Source: Zetaproteobacteria bacterium (GTDB lineage: Bacteria; Pseudomonadota; Zetaproteobacteria; Mariprofundales; Mariprofundaceae). From it: a stretch of 9,076 nt of DNA. Each line of letters starts with the position of its first letter. The first letter of the stretch is position 1. Below the pieces are notes generated by a model that was not told the origin of the DNA, did no database searches, and saw only the letters and a program-made list of their open reading frames with translations. The position numbers and the translations under genes were made by a program. Positions 1 to 5,684 of the stretch are shown here, piece by piece. The stretch covers positions 1 through 9,076 of the forward strand of contig JAJRVH010000132.1 in NCBI GenBank assembly GCA_021545625.1, read 5' to 3'.

Positions 1-125
1 AACATTGAGAGTGCGTAACAAAAGTGAGGAAGATTACATGAATGTTTATTTTAAATTTGATGTTAGTGGAAACAAGCTGGGAGAGAAAATGAAGTTTTAT
101 GTAATTAGAAAGAAAGATAAAAGTT
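1..125. other. AT-rich segment of different origin abutting broken thyA
   Basis: This stretch has about 29% G+C (36 of 125 bases), whereas the rest of the window is strongly GC-rich, and the change is abrupt at 125/126. At the same point the minus-strand thyA reading frame leaves the family sequence: the codon after the conserved Ser-Cys-Gln-Leu-Tyr should encode Gln-Arg-Ser, but the frame runs into Asn-Phe-Tyr and a stop at 105-107. On the plus strand an ATG at 38, preceded by GAGGAAG at 26-32, opens 29 AT-rich codons with a plausible protein composition (many Lys, Phe, Tyr) before the junction. It could be the end of a mobile insertion, a foreign fragment, or a chimeric contig join. No terminal inverted repeat or intron boundary can be established because the other end is not in the window. 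Confidence 0.75.
38..125 (+). CDS. Possible 5' fragment of a foreign AT-rich gene
   Basis: An ATG at 38-40 follows GAGGAAG (26-32) by five bases, a reasonable ribosome binding site. It opens about 29 codons rich in Lys, Phe, Tyr and Asp with A/T-ending codons, typical of a low-GC genome. The frame stays open past 125 into thyA antisense sequence, where the residues become Arg/Gly-rich and lose coding character, so the natural gene presumably ended or continued elsewhere. I do not recognise the product. The same frame also stays open upstream to a TTG at 5, so the start is not certain. It is too short to establish as a gene. Confidence 0.25.
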
Positions 126-656
126 ATAGAGCTGGCAGGAGAGGCGGCCGTCGGCGACATAGAACTGGAAGAAGGCATGGCAGGGGGCCAGCGCCATGCG
201 TCCCTGCGCGACATTGGCCTGCGGACTGATCGATTCATCCGGCAGATCGGCCACATTCCAGGCCGAGACGATCAGTCGCCGCGAATCGGGCGTGCGGCTG
301 ATCTGCTCGATCAGGGCGCTGATCTGGTCGATATGTCTGCCGTCCGGAGCCGGCCAGCTGCGCCACTGATAGCCGTATACCGGGCCGAGATCGCCGGATT
401 CGGTAGCCCATTCGTCCCAGATGCTGACCCCGTTCTCTTTCAGGTAGGCGGTGTTGGTATCGCCCCTGAGAAACCAGAGCAGTTCGTGGATGATGGATTT
501 CAGATGCACCCGCTTGGTGGTGACCAGCGGAAAGCCGTCGGCCAGATTGAAGCGCATCTGGTAGCCGAATATCGATGTCGTTCCGGTGCCTGTGCGGTCC
601 CCCTTGCGGGTGCCGTGGTCGCGCACATGGCGCATCAGATCAAGATATGCCTTCAC
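105..656 (-). CDS. thyA: Thymidylate synthase ThyA, 3' third missing
   Basis: ThyA makes dTMP from dUMP with methylenetetrahydrofolate, the de novo route to thymine nucleotides in the cytosol. The N-terminal two thirds closely follow the E. coli enzyme: the DRTGTGT phosphate-binding region (residues 20-26), the HELLWFLRGDTN segment (57-68), the WDEWA motif (80-84) and the catalytic Cys159 in Leu-Ala-Pro-Cys-His. A family-variable insert (about residues 139-153) precedes the catalytic loop. The start is a GTG at 656 with CGAGG about 9 bases upstream; an ATG two bases earlier is out of frame and stops at once. Sequence homology ends at Tyr177; residues 178-183 and the stop come from the foreign AT-rich segment. 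The usual length is about 264-280 residues, so the folate- and dUMP-binding C-terminal part is lost and this reading frame should not give active enzyme. It is either a true disruption or an assembly edge. Confidence 0.93.
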   Translation of the reverse strand: MKAYLDLMRHVRDHGTRKGDRTGTGTTSIFGYQMRFNLADGFPLVTTKRVHLKSIIHELLWFLRGDTNTAYLKENGVSIWDEWATESGDLGPVYGYQWRSWPAPDGRHIDQISALIEQISRTPDSRRLIVSAWNVADLPDESISPQANVAQGRMALAPCHAFFQFYVADGRLSCQLYNFYLSF

Positions 657-707
657 ATCAGCCTCGCTCGTGGATGGTTTGCGACGGGTCGCATGTCGAA
701 TCTGGAT

Positions 708-736
708 ATGATGCCGCGCCTTCCCTAGGATGGCAA
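708..736 (-). promoter_or_regulatory. Candidate sigma-70 promoter for thyA
   Basis: On the minus strand TTGCCA (positions 736-731, five of six to TTGACA) is followed after exactly 17 bases by CATCAT (713-708, four of six to TATAAT). It lies about 50 bases upstream of the thyA GTG and points towards it. A short inverted repeat, GCGAC-GG-GTCGC (681-692), falls near the predicted transcript start. This is pattern matching only. Confidence 0.33.
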
Positions 737-793
737 AGTGAATGGCGGCCGATCCGGGCCGGGGTTCGCAAAGTTCTGATGTTGAGGTGCGCT

Positions 794-1153
794 ATGTTGT
801 TTCGTCCGATTGTTTTCACCGTCCTGCTCGGGGGCATGTTTTCCTTTTCCGTCACCGCGATGAGTGAAAACGCCGCCCCGGAAGCATCAATGATGCCGCA
901 GGGCGAGATACAGGAGGATGACGCGCATTCTGGCCTCCTGTCTCCGACCGACAAGATCGTGCGCCGTTTTATGGAACTGGACGCCGATGCCAGCGAGGGC
1001 GTTTCGTTCGAGGAATACATGGCCATGGTCAACCAGCGCGCCGAGGATCGGTTCAGGTCCATGGACAGCAATGGCGACGGCGAGGTGACCGAGGAGGAGT
1101 ACAGGGCCTTCTGGAAGGCGCGCAAGGCGCAGTGGTATCGCCTGAAACGCTGA
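794..1153 (+). CDS. Small exported EF-hand calcium-binding protein
   Basis: This is a 119-residue protein with an N-terminal hydrophobic signal (about residues 5-22) and two EF-hand loops, so it most likely binds calcium in the periplasm or on the outer surface. Loop 1 spans Asp63-Glu74 (Asp63, Asp65, Ser67, Glu74; Glu replaces the usual Gly at loop position 6). Loop 2 spans Asp91-Glu102 and is canonical, with Asp91, Asn93, Asp95, Gly96 and Glu102. An acidic, low-complexity linker lies at about 25-48 and a basic tail follows the second hand. I chose the ATG at 794 because GAGGTG sits six bases before it; the in-frame ATG at 779 has no such site. It is divergent from thyA and converges on the secretin-like gene with four bases between stops. 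The partner or function is unknown; small EF-hand proteins of this type are common in proteobacteria. Confidence 0.85.
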   Translation: MLFRPIVFTVLLGGMFSFSVTAMSENAAPEASMMPQGEIQEDDAHSGLLSPTDKIVRRFMELDADASEGVSFEEYMAMVNQRAEDRFRSMDSNGDGEVTEEEYRAFWKARKAQWYRLKR

Positions 1154-1157
1154 CCGA

Positions 1158-2072
1158 TCAGAAGGGCTGCAGGCGCAGCCTGATCCACAGGTTCTGCCGG
1201 CCCGTGCGGGAGCGCCCGGCCAGCAGGGCGCGGCCCATTTCCCGCGCCTCGCCGCCAGTTGCGGCAAGGACGATTTCCTGATTCACCGGCACGGTGATGT
1301 CGGTGGCAGCGCCGGTGACCTCGATACGCTGTCCATGCGTCGCAAGTTGCGGTTGCGCATTTAACCGAAGCGGCGCGTCGGCCGGGCTGGCGGGTGGTGT
1401 GGCCGGGTTGCCCGCCGACCCCAGGCCCAGCAGTAACTCATGACGGCCGCTCAGGCCGTTCTGCTGCAGACGGGCCAGCCAGGGGCGAATGCTCAGATGC
1501 ACCATACCCTTGCCGGCCGGCCGCGCGATGATGTCGAAGCCTCCGGTGACCGGCACCATCGTGGCCGAGGATGTGATGCCGTAGCCCCGCAGCCAGGCGC
1601 GTGTTTCGGGCAGGATGTATACCTGCCCCGCCTCAATATGGCTGGGCTGGCCCGCCGACAGCAGCAGTTGATAATGCCGCCGGTCTGCCATGCGTCTGGC
1701 CGTCGAAGCCAGGGAACCCCGCACCCAGCCACCCTTCAGCGCCGCCTGTCCGCGCAGTCCCAGCTCCCGCATCTGTTCATGTCCGGCGGTGATGATATCC
1801 ACGCTGGCCCGGAAGCGCGCCAGCGGCTTGTCGAGTTTTTTCAGCAGCGCCAGAGCCTTGCGGATATGAGGCTGGTCGTCATCAATGATGAGCAGGCGTC
1901 TTGACGGCATGGCGGCCACGGAGCCCTGTGGGGACAGCTGGCCACGCACGAGGCTTTCGGCTTCGTTCAGCGGCAGGTAATCCACTGCGGTGACTTCGGT
2001 GTCGGCCAAGGCTGCCAGAGGCTGGAACGCCAGCATTCCGGCCAGGAGTAGCCCTTTCGGAATATCAACCAT
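1158..2072 (-). CDS. Short exported secretin-like protein (N1-type domain plus minimal secretin-like region)
   Basis: The 304-residue product has a signal-like N-terminus ending Ala-Leu-Ala-Asp (predicted cleavage after residue 23). Residues about 28-86 look like the secretin N1/NolW fold: a 'plN-a-ea..l' opening, a strand with the Arg-Arg-Leu-Leu-Ile-Ile core, then a helix ending Leu-Asp-Lys-Pro, followed by a strand equivalent to the 'vlIEa.iveit' strand. Residues about 133-200 resemble the start of the secretin barrel module: Leu-Leu-Ser-Ala-Gly-Gln-Pro near 138-143, a 'v.iLPe' segment, a Gly-Phe-Asp-Ile strand and a 'v.LsIrPw' strand. Residues 223-235 are a Pro/Ala linker, and 236-304 are a further beta-rich part. 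True secretins have several N domains and run above about 400 residues, so this one is unlikely to be a full export gate. The ATG at 2072 overlaps the fieF stop by eight bases (ATGGTTGA) with GGAG directly in front, suggesting re-initiation. The function is unknown. Confidence 0.72.
   Translation of the reverse strand: MVDIPKGLLLAGMLAFQPLAALADTEVTAVDYLPLNEAESLVRGQLSPQGSVAAMPSRRLLIIDDDQPHIRKALALLKKLDKPLARFRASVDIITAGHEQMRELGLRGQAALKGGWVRGSLASTARRMADRRHYQLLLSAGQPSHIEAGQVYILPETRAWLRGYGITSSATMVPVTGGFDIIARPAGKGMVHLSIRPWLARLQQNGLSGRHELLLGLGSAGNPATPPASPADAPLRLNAQPQLATHGQRIEVTGAATDITVPVNQEIVLAATGGEAREMGRALLAGRSRTGRQNLWIRLRLQPF
1164..1181 (+). terminator. Short hairpin after the EF-hand gene (weak terminator candidate)
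   Basis: GGCTGC (1165-1170) and GCAGCC (1175-1180) form a perfect six-base stem around an AGGC loop, with a possible G-T pair added outside. It begins about 11 bases after the EF-hand stop. No T-run follows, and it also encodes the last residues of the convergent secretin-like gene, so the pairing may be incidental. Confidence 0.2.
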
Positions 2073-2994
2073 CTCCGCGCGCATAGACCGGCTTTGGTTC
2101 GACCAGGCTGGCCGGGTCTTCGTGGATGATGACCTCGGCATCGACGAATTCCCGCAGGATGGCCGCCTCGATTTCGTCGGAGATTGCATGGGCCCGCATC
2201 AGATCGAGTTCATCGTCGAGCTCCAGGTGCAGCTGGATAAAGGCCGTGGTGCCGGAGCGGCGGGTGCGCAGGTCGTGCATGCCGCGCGCTTCGGGGTGCT
2301 CGAGCACGATGGCTTTGATGCGATCCCGCTCCTGTTTCGGAAGCTCCCTGTCCATCAGGTGATCCAGCGATTCGCGGACGATCTCCCAGGCGCTGTAAAG
2401 GATATAGCCGGCAATCAGGAAGGCGAACAGCGGGTCCATGCCCGGCCACCCCGAGGAGGCCAGCAGCAGCGCCGCGATCACCGCGCCATTGACCAGCAGA
2501 TCTGGCTTGTAATGCAGATGATCGGCCTTGATGGCGGTCGAGCCGGTTTTCCTGATCACATGTTGCTGGAACAGCATCAGACCGATGGTGGCCACAATCG
2601 AAAGAATCATGACGCCGATGCCGACGCCGAGAGCCTCGACCGGTTGCGGATGCAGGAGCCGGGATGCGGCTTCGAGTATAAGGAATACCGCGGATCCGGT
2701 AATGAACATGGCCTGCCCAAGACCGGCCAGCGCCTCGGCCTTGCCGTGGCCGAAACGGTGATGATGATCGGCCGGCGTCAGCGCATGGCGGACGGCCAGC
2801 AAATTGATGATGGAGGCCAGTGCGTCCAGACATGAATCGAGCAGCGTGGCCATCAGGCTGACCGAACCGGTCATCATCCAGGCAATGAGCTTGGCGACGA
2901 TCAGCATGCCGGCCACTGCCGTGGATGCATAGGTGGCCAGGCGCATCAGCCGCGCCGATTCTCCGGGAAGGTTGGAAAATGTGTTCGGTGCCAT
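2065..2994 (-). CDS. fieF: Cation diffusion facilitator, FieF/YiiP-type divalent metal exporter
   Basis: A 309-residue inner-membrane proton/metal antiporter of the CDF family, expected to expel Zn(II), Fe(II) or Cd(II) from the cytosol. It aligns along its whole length with E. coli FieF (300 residues). Transport-site residues are visible: Asp53 and Asp57 in TM2 (Leu-Leu-Asp-Ser-Cys-Leu-Asp) and His161/Asp165 in TM5 (His-Tyr-Lys-Pro-Asp). The signature loop Phe-Gly-His-Gly-Lys-Ala-Glu (81-87) follows Asp76 and a run of three His (77-79), the region of the second metal site. The cytosolic domain keeps His240-Asp-Leu-Arg-Thr-Arg, His256 and His291, corresponding to the binuclear site at the dimer interface. 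The Asp-x3-Asp/His-x3-Asp arrangement argues for Zn/Fe/Cd rather than Mn. It lies 41 bases after the patatin gene and overlaps the secretin-like gene by eight bases, so the three are probably one transcript. The ribosome binding site is weak (AGGA). Confidence 0.96.
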   Translation of the reverse strand: MAPNTFSNLPGESARLMRLATYASTAVAGMLIVAKLIAWMMTGSVSLMATLLDSCLDALASIINLLAVRHALTPADHHHRFGHGKAEALAGLGQAMFITGSAVFLILEAASRLLHPQPVEALGVGIGVMILSIVATIGLMLFQQHVIRKTGSTAIKADHLHYKPDLLVNGAVIAALLLASSGWPGMDPLFAFLIAGYILYSAWEIVRESLDHLMDRELPKQERDRIKAIVLEHPEARGMHDLRTRRSGTTAFIQLHLELDDELDLMRAHAISDEIEAAILREFVDAEVIIHEDPASLVEPKPVYARGDG

Positions 2995-3035
2995 AGCCGG
3001 ATTCTGGTCCTAATAACGGGACAAATAAAGCAACA

Positions 3036-3950
3036 TCAGTCGAGCAGCCGGGCGATTTCATCAAGGGACTCGCTGGTTGCGCGATAGCCGGCTTCCACGG
3101 CCTCCCTGCCGCGATAGAACTCGAGCAGGCCGATGTCGGCAATATCCGGTCTGATCGTGATGTCCGGCGGCATCAGCCTGTGGCGTAACTGGACAAGCAT
3201 GTCCTCCGAGATGATCTGCGACCGGCTGAGAACGGAACTCAGCCCCATGTTCTTCAGCACTTCCCCCTTGTTGCGCAGATCGCGGAATCCCTGCAGCCAT
3301 TCGCCGATCTGGGGCCAGCGCTGCAGCCACGAGGATTGCAGCAATTCCTGAAGATGTTGCTGCCATTCGGGACTGCTTTTTTCTTCCACCGCTTCCTGCG
3401 TTGGCGTCGGATGCACGGCGACGGCCAGTACCGGTCCGCCGAACAGGTTTCTGGCCACGTCAAAGGGCACAGGATTGACCAGTCCTCCGTCCACGAGGAT
3501 GCGACCATCGATCCGGGCCGGCGACAGCAGGCCGGGGAAGGACATGCTGGCGCGCACGGCATCGATCAGGCTGCCGCTGTCGATGACGACCTGTTCGCCG
3601 CTGTCGAGGTCGGCCGCCACGGCGGCATAGCCGACCGGTTGTTCGTCGATCAGTTTCTTATCAAGGTAGGGAGCCAGGAATTCCCGGATGTTTTTACCCG
3701 AAGAGAGGGCTCCTTCGGAGAAGTCGGGCGTGAACAGCCGCAGCGTGGAAATCCAGTCCATGCCGAAGGCCAGGCGTTTCATTTCTCCGGTATCGACGCC
3801 GGCTGCATGAAAGGCACCGATTTCCGCACCGATACTCGTGCCGGCAATGCCGCGCACCGGAATGCCGGCCTCCTGCAATGCCTCGATGACGCCGATATGC
3901 GCCAGTCCACGCGCCCCTCCTCCGCCCAGCGCCAGTACGATTCCCCGCAT
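3036..3950 (-). CDS. rssA: Patatin-like phospholipase of the RssA/NTE family
   Basis: A 304-residue predicted serine lipid acyl hydrolase. The oxyanion glycine loop GGGGARG lies at residues 9-15, the nucleophile elbow Gly-Thr-Ser39-Ile-Gly at 37-41 and the catalytic Asp154 in Asp-Gly-Gly at 154-156, giving a complete Ser/Asp dyad. Length and layout match E. coli RssA, including the C-terminal segment with 'd..I.Pdi....lLeFyR..eaveaGY'. There is no signal peptide or clear membrane span, so it probably acts from the cytosol on membrane phospholipids or lysophospholipids; the natural substrate of this family is poorly known. The ATG at 3950 is supported by AGAGG five to six bases upstream. It is the first gene of the minus-strand operon with fieF and the secretin-like gene, and it is divergent from ampD across a 151-base gap. 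Confidence 0.92.
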   Translation of the reverse strand: MRGIVLALGGGGARGLAHIGVIEALQEAGIPVRGIAGTSIGAEIGAFHAAGVDTGEMKRLAFGMDWISTLRLFTPDFSEGALSSGKNIREFLAPYLDKKLIDEQPVGYAAVAADLDSGEQVVIDSGSLIDAVRASMSFPGLLSPARIDGRILVDGGLVNPVPFDVARNLFGGPVLAVAVHPTPTQEAVEEKSSPEWQQHLQELLQSSWLQRWPQIGEWLQGFRDLRNKGEVLKNMGLSSVLSRSQIISEDMLVQLRHRLMPPDITIRPDIADIGLLEFYRGREAVEAGYRATSESLDEIARLLD

Positions 3951-4008
3951 CTTGCCTCTCTTTGTCGTCGCGTTTTTTCCTGTGCCGTTTTCGGATAGGG
4001 ACAGGCGT

Positions 4009-4020
4009 TGGAAGATTCCA
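4009..4020. repeat. Small inverted repeat between rssA and ampD
   Basis: TGGAA-GA-TTCCA forms a 12-base inverted repeat inside the 151-base divergent intergenic region. It is short enough to be chance but is the only clear symmetrical element there; I see no convincing -35/-10 pair in either direction. Confidence 0.2.
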
Positions 4021-4101
4021 GCCGCGGCGAGTGGTTTCGGCTGCAGACTCTACCTTCGGCGCTCACCTGACAAGTCGATGCCGGGCATGCATGATGGGGC
4101 C

Positions 4102-4653
4102 ATGAAATCCGTTCGCTGGCTGCCGTCACCGCATTTCAATGACCGTCCTGAAGGAACGGAGATCGACCTGATCGTTCTGCATGCGATCAGCCTGCCTGCC
4201 GGCGAGTTCGGCAGTCGGCATATCGAGGCGCTTTTTGCCGGTACACTGGATGTATCGCTGCATCCGTCATTTTCAGATCTGGCAGATATGCGCGTATCAG
4301 CCCATTTTCTGATCGACAGGCAGGGTTGTGTCACGCAGTTCGTAGCCTGCCGGAAGCGCGCCTGGCATGCCGGCGCCTCCTGCTGGCAGGGACGGGAGAA
4401 CTGCAACGACTATGCCATTGGCATCGAGATCATCGGCGATGAGGAGCAGCCTTTTACCCGCATCCAGTACCGGCAGTGCGCCCGGCTGTGCAGCACGCTG
4501 ATGCGGCGTTTCCCGGCCATTTCCGGCGAGCGTATTGTCGGGCACCAGCATGTGGCCCCCGGTCGCAAATGGGATCCCGGCAGACAGTGGGACTGGCGCC
4601 GTTTCCGGCGCAGTCTGACGCATATCAAATATCCGTTGCGGGAGATCCGGTGA
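4102..4653 (+). CDS. ampD: 1,6-anhydro-N-acetylmuramyl-L-alanine amidase AmpD
   Basis: A 183-residue cytosolic zinc amidase that removes the peptide from 1,6-anhydroMurNAc during cell-wall recycling; loss of AmpD raises beta-lactamase in species with AmpR. It has the same length as E. coli AmpD and the same landmarks: Pro-Ser-Pro-His near the N-terminus, zinc ligands His27 (Val-Leu-His-Ala-Ile-Ser-Leu), His148 (Gly-His-Gln-His) and Asp158, with Lys156 two residues before it, and catalytic Glu109 in Gly-Ile-Glu. The Arg-Ala-Trp-His-Ala-Gly segment (86-91) and Gln-Gly-Arg-Glu-x-Cys-Asn-Asp (96-103) are conserved. There is no signal peptide, as expected for AmpD rather than AmiD. The ATG at 4102 has GGGG close upstream; in-frame ATGs at 4078 and 4087 are possible and would add eight or five residues. 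Its stop overlaps the GTG start of the Crp/Fnr gene (GTGA). No ampE or ampC/ampR is visible here. Confidence 0.95.
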   Translation: MKSVRWLPSPHFNDRPEGTEIDLIVLHAISLPAGEFGSRHIEALFAGTLDVSLHPSFSDLADMRVSAHFLIDRQGCVTQFVACRKRAWHAGASCWQGRENCNDYAIGIEIIGDEEQPFTRIQYRQCARLCSTLMRRFPAISGERIVGHQHVAPGRKWDPGRQWDWRRFRRSLTHIKYPLREIR

Positions 4654-5321
4654 ACGATCGGGAAGAGACAGCCTGGTTGCGGGCATTTCCCAGGCTGGCA
4701 GCGATGCCCGGCGAGATCCGCGCAAGGCTTGCTGCGCTGAAGGCAGTAAGCGTGCCGGCCGGCACGGTACTGTTCCGCGACGGTGACGTGTGCCGGGGCT
4801 ATGTGTTTGTCGTGCAGGGAAGCGTGCGGGTGCAGAAGATGGATCCGGACGGGCATAAAATTGTACTCTATCGGGTCGAGGACGGGCAGACATGTATGCT
4901 GACCACGTCCTGCCTGCTGGGCGGCCGGGCCTATCCGGCCGAGGGTATCGCCGAGGACGAAACATTGCTGGCGATGATGCCTGCCGCCGACTTCGACGCC
5001 CTGCTTGCACATGCGCCGTTTCGGCGTTTCGTGCTGGGTATGATCAGCGAGCGGATTGCTGATCTGATGGCCCTGATCGAGGATGTGGCCTTTGCGCGCA
5101 TGGATGTGCGCCTGGTACGGCGCCTGCTGGAGCTTGATGACGGCAGCCATGCGCTGGCATTGACGCACCAGCAGCTGGCCGCCGAGCTTGGCACGGCGCG
5201 CGAGGTGGTCAGTCGCATTCTCAAGGATCTCGAGAGGCGCAAGCGGCTAAGCCTGAAACGGGGCTGCATCCGTTTGCTCGACCTTGCATTTCTGAGGCGG
5301 CTGGCCAGCGAACAAGTGTGA
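4650..5321 (+). CDS. Crp/Fnr-family transcriptional regulator
   Basis: This 223-residue protein has an N-terminal cupin/cNMP-type domain (about 30-115, with Val-Pro-Ala-Gly-Thr-Val-Leu-Phe-Arg-Asp-Gly-Asp and Val-x-Gly-Ser-Val-Arg-Val), a long dimer helix (about 122-160) and a winged helix at about 168-210 whose recognition helix carries Thr182-Ala-Arg-Glu-Val-Val-Ser-Arg. The effector region reads Cys82-Met-Leu-Thr-Thr-Ser-Cys88 followed by Gly-Gly-x-x-Tyr-Pro-Ala-Glu. It lacks the Gly-Glu and Arg-Ser residues that bind cAMP in CRP and the N-terminal four-Cys cluster of FNR, so the signal is something else. Cys48, Cys82, Cys88 and Cys206 allow a thiol or redox switch, which is inference. The start is a GTG overlapping the ampD stop, with GGGAG about six bases upstream. 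From memory, regulators of this subgroup often lie next to DUF2892 genes, as here. Confidence 0.9.
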   Translation: MNDREETAWLRAFPRLAAMPGEIRARLAALKAVSVPAGTVLFRDGDVCRGYVFVVQGSVRVQKMDPDGHKIVLYRVEDGQTCMLTTSCLLGGRAYPAEGIAEDETLLAMMPAADFDALLAHAPFRRFVLGMISERIADLMALIEDVAFARMDVRLVRRLLELDDGSHALALTHQQLAAELGTAREVVSRILKDLERRKRLSLKRGCIRLLDLAFLRRLASEQV

Positions 5322-5331
5322 CTTTATCACT
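5317..5331. promoter_or_regulatory. Palindromic GTGA-N5-TCAC operator candidate before the DUF2892 gene
   Basis: GTGA (5318-5321) and TCAC (5327-5330) form an inverted repeat around CTTTA. This resembles Crp/Fnr-family half-sites but has a five-base spacer, not the six of TGTGA-N6-TCACA. It overlaps the regulator's own stop codon and lies about 50 bases before the DUF2892 start. A second inverted repeat, TGGCC-GTTTC-GGCCA (5340-5354), follows. Assignment to the adjacent regulator is inference. Confidence 0.35.
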
Positions 5332-5339
5332 GAAGCGAA

Positions 5340-5354
5340 TGGCCGTTTCGGCCA
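5340..5354. repeat. Inverted repeat TGGCC-N5-GGCCA in the DUF2892 leader
   Basis: A perfect five-base stem with a GTTTC loop lies 13 bases before the AGAGGAGG ribosome binding site (5367-5374) of the DUF2892 gene. No T-run follows, so a terminator for the regulator is unlikely; it may be an operator half of a two-site region or a leader hairpin. Confidence 0.3.
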
Positions 5355-5379
5355 GCATGCCCCGAAAGAGGAGGTTGCC

Positions 5380-5604
5380 ATGAAAGCAAACGTTGGAACC
5401 ATAGATCGCATCATTCGTGCACTGGGAGGCGCAGCATTGCTGGCGTTCGGGATCACGGGCGGGCTTGCCTCGCCGTGGAACTACGTTGCCATGGCTGCGG
5501 GTGCAGTGTTTTTACTGACCGCGATCATTCGTTTCTGTCCGCTGTATCGGGTCGTGGGCATGAGCACCTGCGGAACATCTGCATGCGGCAAGACGGACGC
5601 GTAG
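5380..5604 (+). CDS. DUF2892 (YgaP transmembrane-type) small inner-membrane protein
   Basis: A 74-residue membrane protein that begins Asn-Val-Gly-x-Ile-Asp-Arg-x-Ile-Arg, the family's typical opening. It has two hydrophobic spans (about residues 14-31 and 34-51) and the conserved Arg-Phe-Cys-Pro-Leu-Tyr (51-56) and Gly-Met-Ser-Thr-Cys (60-64) motifs. In E. coli YgaP the same membrane part is fused to a rhodanese domain, linking the family to sulfur or thiol handling; here there is no rhodanese domain. Three Cys (53, 64, 69) lie at or after the end of the second span. The ribosome binding site AGAGGAGG with six bases to ATG is one of the strongest in the window, suggesting high translation. 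It is 58 bases after the Crp/Fnr regulator, its probable controller, and is followed immediately by a hairpin. The function is not known. Confidence 0.9.
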   Translation: MKANVGTIDRIIRALGGAALLAFGITGGLASPWNYVAMAAGAVFLLTAIIRFCPLYRVVGMSTCGTSACGKTDA

Positions 5605-5625
5605 GCCGGCGCTGATGCGCCGGCC
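5604..5625 (+). terminator. Perfect 9-bp GC hairpin after the DUF2892 gene
   Basis: GGCCGGCGC (5604-5612) and GCGCCGGCC (5617-5625) are perfectly complementary around a TGAT loop, and the stem begins at the last base of the DUF2892 stop codon. The stem is strong, but no T-run follows, so it may act as a Rho-independent-like pause, an mRNA 3'-end stabiliser or a bidirectional barrier between this gene and the desaturase operon. Confidence 0.5.
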
Positions 5626-5684
5626 GGCATGCGCTCGTCATCGGGCGGGTGCAATCCGGCTCGTGAAGCATTACCTTGCCGGAT

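Noticed and set aside
105..160. Group I intron or intein interrupting thyA
   Set aside because: Phage td introns sit a few codons further on, after Phe-Leu-Gly. The AT-rich sequence at the junction shows no recognisable intron start or splicing core in the 125 bases available, and the frame stops within six codons, so no intein is present.
707..712. Plus-strand TATGAT as a -10 for the EF-hand gene
   Set aside because: Good hexamer match, but no acceptable -35 lies about 17 bases upstream and it overlaps the better minus-strand thyA promoter candidate.
177..728. Long plus-strand frame antisense to thyA
   Set aside because: It lies opposite a clear ThyA frame and its translation has no domain character; open only because of GC-rich codon bias.
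1990..2835. 281-residue plus-strand frame antisense to fieF
   Set aside because: Fully opposite a convincing CDF transporter; its His/Gln/Asp-rich composition is typical of an antisense shadow.
4297..5168. Minus-strand frames over ampD and the Crp/Fnr gene
   Set aside because: Both plus-strand genes are recognisable by motif; the antisense products are Arg/Pro/His-rich without domains.
5317..5332. Classical cAMP-CRP site
   Set aside because: The half-sites are TGTGA and TCACT but the spacer is five bases instead of six, so it is kept only as a general palindrome.
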